Assembly: GCA_024224995.1 (NCBI GenBank)
Contig: JAAENB010001055.1
Span: forward strand, 1 to 14,826
Reading direction: 5' to 3'
Length of the DNA stretch: 14,826 nucleotides
Source of the DNA: a bacterium
GTDB taxonomy: Bacteria > Spirochaetota > UBA4802 > UBA5550
Of this stretch, positions 6,609 through 12,444 are shown piece by piece. The notes beneath the pieces were generated by a model. That model worked only from the letters and a program-made list of their open reading frames with translations. It was not told the DNA's origin and made no database searches. A program made the translations under genes and the position numbers. Each line of letters opens with the position of its first letter. Position 1 is the first letter of the stretch.

Positions 6609-6626
6609 GTTAAAACATATTTTAAC
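6609..6626. promoter_or_regulatory. 18-bp AT-rich palindrome before the sigma-54 promoter
   Basis: GTTAAAA (6609-6615) and TTTTAAC (6620-6626) are perfect inverted copies around CATA. The centre lies 34 bases before the -24 element. It could be an operator or a bent-DNA element between enhancer and promoter; the AT-rich setting (A-run and T-run at 6627-6642) raises the odds of chance. Confidence 0.35.
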
Positions 6627-6648
6627 AAAAAAAAATTTTTTTCCCGGT

Positions 6649-6665
6649 CTGGCACGATTCTTGCA
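6649..6665 (+). promoter_or_regulatory. Sigma-54 (RpoN) promoter of the protease lipoprotein
   Basis: CTGGCACGATTCTTGCA fits the consensus YTGGCACGrNNNTTGCW at every fixed position, with GG (6651-6652) and GC (6663-6664) separated by the invariant 10 bases. Transcription would start about 12 bases after the GC, near 6676, upstream of the ribosome binding site GGGAGGTG (6694-6701). Promoters of this class need an AAA+ enhancer-binding activator; no such gene is in the window. Confidence 0.85.
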
Positions 6666-6709
6666 TATATATAGGTACAATAATATTATAATCGGGAGGT
6701 GCTTATTAT

Positions 6710-6745
6710 ATGATCAAAAAAATTTTAAGAATTGTTTACTGGTGA
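6710..6745 (+). CDS. 11-codon leader ORF before the protease gene
   Basis: ATG at 6710 opens an ORF encoding MIKKILRIVYW and stopping at TGA 6743-6745. It has the best ribosome binding site in the region, GGGAGGTG (6694-6701), 8 bases before the ATG, and is the first ORF after the sigma-54 promoter. The peptide is short, basic and hydrophobic. It may be a leader peptide controlling the downstream gene, a real small protein, or the stub of a lost signal peptide. A second ribosome-binding-like site, AAAAGGAG (6762-6769), has no ATG, GTG or TTG at a usable distance after it. Confidence 0.45.
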   Translation: MIKKILRIVYW

Positions 6746-6800
6746 AAGAAGTCTAAACGATAAAAGGAGTATTTTATTAAAAAAAATAACAGAGGTATAA

Positions 6801-9800
6801 ATGAGAAATATAAAAATAATACTGTTAACAGTAATAACTCTTCTGAGTTTTACGATTATTAGTTGTAGTTCGTATAAAGGAGATCCCGAAACAGTTATCC
6901 CGGGAAAAATAATTGTTCAATTGAAGCCGGAAGCATCAATTGATCCGGCAGGATTTGGAAAAAAATCCGGTCTAAAAGAAGAAACAATTCAATCGTTAAT
7001 TGAAGATTTTGAAGTTGATTCTGTTGAAAAACTGATTAGCAATGAGAGAATAGAGAAAATTATCTCAAGGCAGCAGAAGCAGATTAAAGTAAATAAAAGC
7101 CGGAAAAATGTTGCTAAAACTATCCTGGAGAAGCGTTCCTCTAAGATGGGCAGGCTTTTAATACTCAGCATCAATGCTGCTGATAAAGAACAAACTCTGG
7201 AACTGGCAAAGGAGTTAAATGAAAATCCCCTGGTTGAATACGCAGAGCCCGATCGTATTCTTCCAATACAGCTCTCTGAATGTGAGTATACTGATCCTTC
7301 ATACAATGCTTCATGGCATATGGAGAAAATCCAGGCTCCACGGGCCCAGGGAATTACAACAGGATCTCCCGAAACTGTTGTAGCGGTTATTGATTCCGGT
7401 ATTGATTATAATCATACTGATCTTGCGGGTAATATCTGGGTTAACCAGGATGAAATTGCCAACAATGGGATTGATGATGACAACAATGGGTATGTTGATG
7501 ATGTCAGAGGATATGATTTTGTAAATGATGATAATGATCCAATGGATGACCGGAGTCATGGAACCCATGTGGCTGGGATTGTCGCGGCTAACGGAACAGT
7601 AAGCGGCATCGCGCCAAATGTTAGTCTCATGCCTATTAAGCTGATCGATCACTATGGAAGTACATCATTGAGCAGGGCGATCTCATCTTTTGATTATGCG
7701 ACTGTCAATGGCGCCGATGTTATTAACTGCAGCTGGCATGTTTCTGTAAATAGTCAGGATGAATACCTGTCATTGAAATCCGCAATTGAAAGAGCAGGTA
7801 ACGCGGGAGCTCTTGTTGTTATTGCTGCCGGGAATAGTGTTACCGATCTTGATTTATCAGAAAATCTATTTGCTGTTCTTCCGGCTGAATACGATTGTGA
7901 CAATATTATAACAGTGGCCTGGACAGATATTGATGATAACCTTACGGATAATGGAAACAGTAGTGGTTCCAATTTCGGAATTACCAGTGTTGACCTGGGA
8001 GCGCCGGGAGAACAAATTTGTTCAACAGTACTTTCAAATGAATATGATTGTGGTACCGGGACATCAATGGCTGCTCCTCTTGTCTCCGGTGCTGCTGCCT
8101 TATTGAAGTCGCGGAATCCGGATCTTTCCTATATTGATATCAAGAATATACTTTTAAATTCCGTGGACAAAGCAGACGGCCTTACAGGAAAAACTGTTAC
8201 GGGCGGAAGACTTAACGTGTATAACGCTTTAAGCCTGCTCCCGGAAGCAAGCCTGGCTGCCTGGGATTTTGAGAATAGCGGTTCTTTGCCGGTAAACTGG
8301 GAAAACAGCACCGGTGACGACCTGAACTGGACTATTCATTCCGGTTCCACCTCATCGTCGGGAACCGGTCCAACAGGAGATGCCACAACCGGCAGCGGCT
8401 ATTATGCTTATATTGAATCGAGCAGCCCCGCCTATCCTTCCAAAAGAGCCGACCTTGTTACTCCTGTTATCGATCTGAGCGCTACAGATTATGCCCGGCT
8501 GGAATTCAAGTATCATATGTATGGAGCGTCAATGGGTGAACTGCATATTGATGTGTATAACGTTAATGAAAACGAGTGGCACACCGACGCGCTAACAATT
8601 TCCGGTGATAAGGGAACCAGCTGGAACACCGGATCACTTCTATTGCCGGCCTATGGCGACCAGGTGAGGATACGATTCAGGGGAATAACCGGAAGCGGTT
8701 ATCAAAGTGATATCTGTATTGATGATATTTCAATAAGAAAACATCAGCCCCTTCCCTATTCCGAAAGTATTGAGAACGAAGAAAATCTTCCCGACGGCTG
8801 GGAAAACCCGGCAGGAGATAATTTTAACTGGACAATACATTCAGGTTCCACCCCAACAAGTAATACCGGTCCCTCAGGAGATCATTCCTCGGGCAGTGGT
8901 CTTTACGCGTATCTTGAATCAAGTGCTGAGGAAGCGTTTTATCAGAAAAGAGCCGATTTATTGCTGCCGGTTGTGGACAAAAGTTCTGTTGAGAATGCGG
9001 AATTAACGTTCTGGTATCATATGTATGGCTCAAGTATGGGTGAACTGCATGTTGATATTTATGATATGGCATCATATCAATGGCACAATGATGCGGCAAC
9101 AATTTCCGGTGATCAGGGTGACTCCTGGAAAAAACAAGCCGTTGATCTTTCGTCCTTTGGTGATTTGATCAAGGTACGATTCAGAGGCATAACCGGTACC
9201 CATGAATATAGCGATATTAGTATTGATGATATCTCTGTTATGGAGAAAATTCCTGAAACCGCAGCTCCATATACTGTAGACTTTGAAAATGAGGGGGCTC
9301 TGCCCCAGGGATGGGAAAATAGTACAGATGATGATATCAACTGGACTATCCTGTTCAGTTCCACCCCATCAAGCAGTACCGGCCCTACAGGAGACCATAG
9401 TTCCGGCAGTGGGTATTATGCTTATATTGAATCGAGCGGTTCTGCGTATCCTTTAAATAAGGCTAACCTGGTAACACCACGTATTAATAAAAGTTCTATT
9501 GAGAACCCGGAATTACGATTCTGGTATAATATGTATGGTACAAGTATGGGTGAACTGCATGTTGATATTTATGATATTAACCAGGCAGAGTGGTTTGAAA
9601 GCGTCTGTACCATATCCGGTGACCAGGGAAGTCCCTGGCGGGAACAAGCTGTTGATCTGTCGTCCTATGGTGATTTGGTGAGGATTCGTTTCAGGGGCAT
9701 AACCGGAAGCAATTATTGGAGTGATATAGCTATTGATGATGTGAGCGTTGCTGAAGAATCAGGCCCAATCGGACCCGGTTCCAGTATCACTGAAATTACC

Positions 9801-10952
9801 ACGCTCCTCGCTCCGGACATGGCTGCGAACGATGATTTTGGTGGCTCCGTATCAATGGACGGATCTACAATAATCGTAGGTGCCTGGCGTGAAGACGGTA
9901 TTGGCGATAGTGTGGAAGGTTCCGGAGCAGCCTATATTTATACCGACAATGGAAGTGGTTCCTGGAATTTTCTTAAAAAGTTAAACGCCTCCGATCCGGG
10001 AGTAAACGATTATTTTGGTCACTCGGTTTCTATTAGTGGAAATACTGTTATTGTTGGTTCTGAGGGTGCCGATGGTCCGGGAGACGCTATTAATAATTCA
10101 GGAGCTGCCTATATCTATGAAAAAGATCCCTATGGGAACTGGAATGAGCTTGTTCTGTATGCTTCCGACGCGGCTTCAGGGAATACTTTTGGTGCTTCCG
10201 TAGCAATTGATAATGATTATGCAATTGTTGGAACAGACAATGTATGGGGGCCTGCGGGTAAGGCGTATATTTTTGAACGGGCAGGGAATGGTGCCTGGAG
10301 TGAAAAGCAGGTGTTGCAGGCTTCCGATGGAGCCCAACTGTTTGGGACCAGAGTTGCCATTAATGGAGATTACGCAGTAGTTACGGCTTACCGCTATTAC
10401 GTATATGTATTCAAGCGTAATTCCAGCGGCCTGTGGGTTGAAACTGCCAAACTGGTAATACCGTCAACAGGTTATAGTCATGATTACAGGCTATCCATTG
10501 CGATTGATGGAGAGCACATAATCGTAGGCGACCCAAACGCTACCTGGAATTCCACGAATGAATCGGGAGCCGCATATATTTATAAACGGAATAGCAGCGA
10601 AGGATGGGACTTAACTTCAAGTTTTGGCGCGTCCGATCCGGAGGGCTCTGTTAAATTCGGATCTTCCGTATCCATCAGTGGAGATTACACCATTGTTGGA
10701 TGTCCCGGTTTTGGCATTTCAAAAGGGAAAGCATATCTCTTTCAAAAAGGAACAAATGGTGTCTGGGTTGAAGAGCATCAAATACAAACAGCGGAAATGG
10801 CTGACCCGTATTGGGGAAATTTTTTCGCTGAGTCCGTTTTTATTGATGGTATGAATATGACAGTTGGAACTTCCGGGAGAAGCGGTAACCCCGGCTATAA
10901 TGATTTAATTGGTGCGGGTGGGGCGTATGTTTTTAAATTAATTTTAGATTGA
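6801..10952 (+). CDS. S8 subtilisin-like lipoprotein with three MAM domains and an FG-GAP propeller
   Basis: A 1383-residue exported multidomain protease. The signal peptide ends in the lipobox IISC (Cys22). Residues 34-155 look like a fervidolysin-type prodomain (PGKIIVQLKPEA near its start, NPLVEYAEPD at its end). The S8 domain spans about 190-480: Asp198 in VVAVIDSGID, His253 in SHGTHVAG, oxyanion Asn345 in AAGN, Ser422 in GTSMAAP, so the triad is complete. A DxDxNGxxD calcium-type loop lies at 225-233. Three MAM-like domains follow (about 487-647, 655-815, 824-984), each with a GW/NW...NWTI start, GSGYYAY, YxMYGxSMGELH and RFRGITG. Residues 1000-1380 hold seven FG-GAP-like repeats (FGxSVSIxGxxxIVG...AAYIY), the number for a closed beta-propeller. 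It should be a surface-anchored, self-maturing protease with adhesive modules; substrate unknown. Start: AGAGGT (6791-6796) 4 bases before ATG. It has a sigma-54 promoter upstream and a terminator downstream. Confidence 0.92.
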   Translation: MRNIKIILLTVITLLSFTIISCSSYKGDPETVIPGKIIVQLKPEASIDPAGFGKKSGLKEETIQSLIEDFEVDSVEKLISNERIEKIISRQQKQIKVNKSRKNVAKTILEKRSSKMGRLLILSINAADKEQTLELAKELNENPLVEYAEPDRILPIQLSECEYTDPSYNASWHMEKIQAPRAQGITTGSPETVVAVIDSGIDYNHTDLAGNIWVNQDEIANNGIDDDNNGYVDDVRGYDFVNDDNDPMDDRSHGTHVAGIVAANGTVSGIAPNVSLMPIKLIDHYGSTSLSRAISSFDYATVNGADVINCSWHVSVNSQDEYLSLKSAIERAGNAGALVVIAAGNSVTDLDLSENLFAVLPAEYDCDNIITVAWTDIDDNLTDNGNSSGSNFGITSVDLGAPGEQICSTVLSNEYDCGTGTSMAAPLVSGAAALLKSRNPDLSYIDIKNILLNSVDKADGLTGKTVTGGRLNVYNALSLLPEASLAAWDFENSGSLPVNWENSTGDDLNWTIHSGSTSSSGTGPTGDATTGSGYYAYIESSSPAYPSKRADLVTPVIDLSATDYARLEFKYHMYGASMGELHIDVYNVNENEWHTDALTISGDKGTSWNTGSLLLPAYGDQVRIRFRGITGSGYQSDICIDDISIRKHQPLPYSESIENEENLPDGWENPAGDNFNWTIHSGSTPTSNTGPSGDHSSGSGLYAYLESSAEEAFYQKRADLLLPVVDKSSVENAELTFWYHMYGSSMGELHVDIYDMASYQWHNDAATISGDQGDSWKKQAVDLSSFGDLIKVRFRGITGTHEYSDISIDDISVMEKIPETAAPYTVDFENEGALPQGWENSTDDDINWTILFSSTPSSSTGPTGDHSSGSGYYAYIESSGSAYPLNKANLVTPRINKSSIENPELRFWYNMYGTSMGELHVDIYDINQAEWFESVCTISGDQGSPWREQAVDLSSYGDLVRIRFRGITGSNYWSDIAIDDVSVAEESGPIGPGSSITEITTLLAPDMAANDDFGGSVSMDGSTIIVGAWREDGIGDSVEGSGAAYIYTDNGSGSWNFLKKLNASDPGVNDYFGHSVSISGNTVIVGSEGADGPGDAINNSGAAYIYEKDPYGNWNELVLYASDAASGNTFGASVAIDNDYAIVGTDNVWGPAGKAYIFERAGNGAWSEKQVLQASDGAQLFGTRVAINGDYAVVTAYRYYVYVFKRNSSGLWVETAKLVIPSTGYSHDYRLSIAIDGEHIIVGDPNATWNSTNESGAAYIYKRNSSEGWDLTSSFGASDPEGSVKFGSSVSISGDYTIVGCPGFGISKGKAYLFQKGTNGVWVEEHQIQTAEMADPYWGNFFAESVFIDGMNMTVGTSGRSGNPGYNDLIGAGGAYVFKLILD

Positions 10953-10975
10953 ATATATTAACCCCATGATGAAAT

Positions 10976-11017
10976 GGGCATGCAATATTTATTGCATGCC
11001 TATTTTAGAATTTTTTT
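10976..11017 (+). terminator. Intrinsic terminator of the protease gene
   Basis: GGCATGCAAT (10977-10986) pairs perfectly with ATTGCATGCC (10991-11000) around a four-base loop, with one more G-U pair outside. TATTTTAGAATTTTTTT follows to 11017. A smaller alternative stem, CCCAT (10963-10967) with ATGGG (10974-10978), competes for two bases of the main one. Confidence 0.85.
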
Positions 11018-11104
11018 ATCGTCATTAATAAAGGTTGGTACGGGTAATGAAATTCCCGGTGTTATGATTATCAATAAAAATATGAACAGTAGCTGTTTTT
11101 TTAT
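11000..11104 (-). pseudogene. Signal-peptide-like remnant with ATA in place of its start codon
   Basis: On the minus strand AAAAGGAG (11119-11112) is followed 7 bases later by ATA (11104-11102) and 33 further open codons, ending at TAG (11002-11000). The peptide after the first codon begins KKQLLFIFLLIIITPGIS, a textbook Sec signal sequence (two lysines, long hydrophobic core, small residues), followed by about 15 polar residues ending DDKKILK. A perfect ribosome binding site, correct spacing and signal-like product suggest the 5' end of an exported-protein gene whose ATG has become ATA and whose body is lost. It could also be a functional 34-residue peptide starting at the rare AUA codon. 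It is divergent from the AraC-type gene, and its stop overlaps the protease terminator. Confidence 0.4.
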
Positions 11105-11130
11105 GATAGTTCTCCTTTTGTGTAATTATT

Positions 11131-11160
11131 AATTTGACAATTAACAAATTTATGTATTAC
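11131..11160 (+). promoter_or_regulatory. Candidate promoter with overlapping palindrome before the AraC-type gene
   Basis: TTGACA (11134-11139) matches the -35 consensus; the best -10 is TATTAC (11155-11160) after a short 15-base spacer. An imperfect 20-bp palindrome, AATTTGACAATTAACAAATT (11131-11150, 8 of 10 pairs match), covers the -35 box and could be an operator, perhaps for autoregulation. A second candidate, TTGACC (11186-11191) with TGTATT (11209-11214) at 17 bases, would start transcription almost at the ATG at 11221. Which is used cannot be decided from sequence. Confidence 0.4.
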
Positions 11161-11220
11161 TTATGGAAACCACTACGGAAAAAGCTTGACCGAATACGAT
11201 GTGGATACTGTATTCTTATT

Positions 11221-12363
11221 ATGGAAGAAACATTATCTATAATACGTCTCGTTGGCATCATCCAGAGTGTATTTTTGTTCCTTGCCCTGCTTTTTAGGAA
11301 AACGAACAGGCTTGCCAACCGTTTTCTTTCCATCACCCTGGCATTTTTTTCTATTGACCTGTTGGAACAGTACCTTGCTGCCAAAGGATATTATGCGGCA
11401 TTTACCGAATATCGTCTATGTATTATCCCATATGCCTATCTTTTCGGCCCCTGTGTCTTCCTTTATACGGCTTTTTTGATCTCAAAGATCAAAAAGATTA
11501 CAATGAAATTATCTCTATTTTTTGTCCCTTTTGGACTGGGCCTTGTTCTCAATATTTTCTCCAATTATATGTATATCATCCCGGCCAGAATTGCCGGAAC
11601 AAGCATTCCAGCTACAGGAATCTATATTCATCTTGCAGTAAACGGATTGGGCCTTATTAGCGAATCGGTTTTTTATATATTGTCATTTTATCTTCTACAG
11701 CAATATACTCGTCAACTAAAAGAGTATTTTTCCGATATAGACAGGCTCCGGGTGCTCTGGCTCAGAGGTTTAATAATAGCATTTTTTCTTGGCGGCCTTG
11801 CCGCAAATATCATCTATTTGCAAGGCGCTTTTGATAATTATAAACCGGGATTGCTCGATAGTATCACTTTGCTGGGCGGCTCGGCAATTGTGTTTATTAT
11901 TGCCTTTTTTGCGATTATTCAACCCGAAATTTTTAACCGTGTTAAAATAATGAGTGAAAGACTGCCGGAAGACGATTCTTCCGAGTCTCCAAAATATGAA
12001 AAGCTGCGGCTTCCCGCAGACCGGGAGAAAGAATACGTAAAAAAACTGGTAGAGCATATGTCCGCAGAAAAACCCTACCTTGAAGATGATCTGACCTTGC
12101 AGGATCTCGCTGATGATTTGTCAATAACGACACATCATCTTTCAATGATCTTAAATATCCATGTTAAGCAAAGTTTTTATAATTTTGTTAATGAGTATCG
12201 CGTGGAAGAGGTTAAAACGAAATTAGCCGATCCTGAGAACCAGAGCGAAAGCATCCTTTCAATCGCCTACAGCGTTGGATTCAATTCCAAGTCCACATTT
12301 AATACCATGTTTAAAAAATTTACCGGCAAAACCCCAAAAGAGTTCAGAATAGACGCTGCATAA
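11221..12363 (+). CDS. Seven-helix membrane protein fused to an AraC-type regulator
   Basis: A 380-residue membrane-bound transcription factor. Seven hydrophobic segments lie at about 5-25, 34-52, 66-88, 97-120, 134-160, 179-200 and 211-233. A charged linker (235-270) is followed by an AraC/XylS DNA-binding domain at 272-378: first helix-turn-helix LTLQDLADDLSITTHHLSMI (291-310), second SILSIAYSVGFNSKSTFNTM (344-363), ending FKKFTGKTPKEFR. Such 7TM-AraC fusions are known in Bacteroidetes and spirochaetes; the membrane part presumably senses a ligand or membrane state. The frame is open upstream to a TTG at 11134, but that TTG belongs to TTGACA. I prefer ATG 11221 because it places the first helix directly after the start as in relatives. 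No strong ribosome binding site precedes it, so a weak or leaderless start is possible; ATG 11152 is the alternative. Target genes unknown; neighbours on both sides are candidates. Confidence 0.85.
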   Translation: MEETLSIIRLVGIIQSVFLFLALLFRKTNRLANRFLSITLAFFSIDLLEQYLAAKGYYAAFTEYRLCIIPYAYLFGPCVFLYTAFLISKIKKITMKLSLFFVPFGLGLVLNIFSNYMYIIPARIAGTSIPATGIYIHLAVNGLGLISESVFYILSFYLLQQYTRQLKEYFSDIDRLRVLWLRGLIIAFFLGGLAANIIYLQGAFDNYKPGLLDSITLLGGSAIVFIIAFFAIIQPEIFNRVKIMSERLPEDDSSESPKYEKLRLPADREKEYVKKLVEHMSAEKPYLEDDLTLQDLADDLSITTHHLSMILNIHVKQSFYNFVNEYRVEEVKTKLADPENQSESILSIAYSVGFNSKSTFNTMFKKFTGKTPKEFRIDAA

Positions 12364-12367
12364 AGTA

Positions 12368-12383
12368 TGAGTTTATTAACTCA
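12368..12383 (+). other. Small hairpin after the AraC-type gene
   Basis: TGAGTT (12368-12373) pairs with AACTCA (12378-12383) around TATT, starting 5 bases after the TAA at 12361-12363. No T-run follows directly, so termination would be weak and the next gene may be reached by read-through. Confidence 0.35.
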
Positions 12384-12416
12384 GACGACGGTGCGGTAAA
12401 ATTTTGATATTTTTAA

Positions 12417-12440
12417 CCCAATAATACAATTATTGGGGGA
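12417..12440 (+). promoter_or_regulatory. Perfect inverted repeat covering the ribosome binding site of the Fe-S oxidoreductase gene
   Basis: CCCAATAAT (12417-12425) and ATTATTGGG (12429-12437) are perfect inverted copies around ACA. The right arm includes the first three Gs of GGGGGA (12435-12440), the ribosome binding site 4 bases before the ATG at 12445. As RNA the 9-bp stem would partly sequester that site; as DNA the 21-bp dyad could be an operator. The TTG at 12433 lies inside this element and is not a credible start. Confidence 0.55.
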
Positions 12441-12444
12441 AATA

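Noticed and set aside
8259..9752. Possible assembly duplication of about 500 bases in the protease gene
   Set aside because: The three copies are diverged at many positions and keep the reading frame, as expected of true MAM-domain duplications.
11134..11220. TTG at 11134 or ATG at 11152 as start of the 7TM-AraC protein
   Set aside because: The TTG is part of TTGACA and neither has a ribosome binding site; the extension is a basic segment not expected before the first membrane helix. ATG 11152 cannot be fully excluded.
12433..12444. TTG at 12433 as start of the Fe-S oxidoreductase
   Set aside because: It is inside the inverted repeat and overlaps the ribosome binding site that serves ATG 12445.
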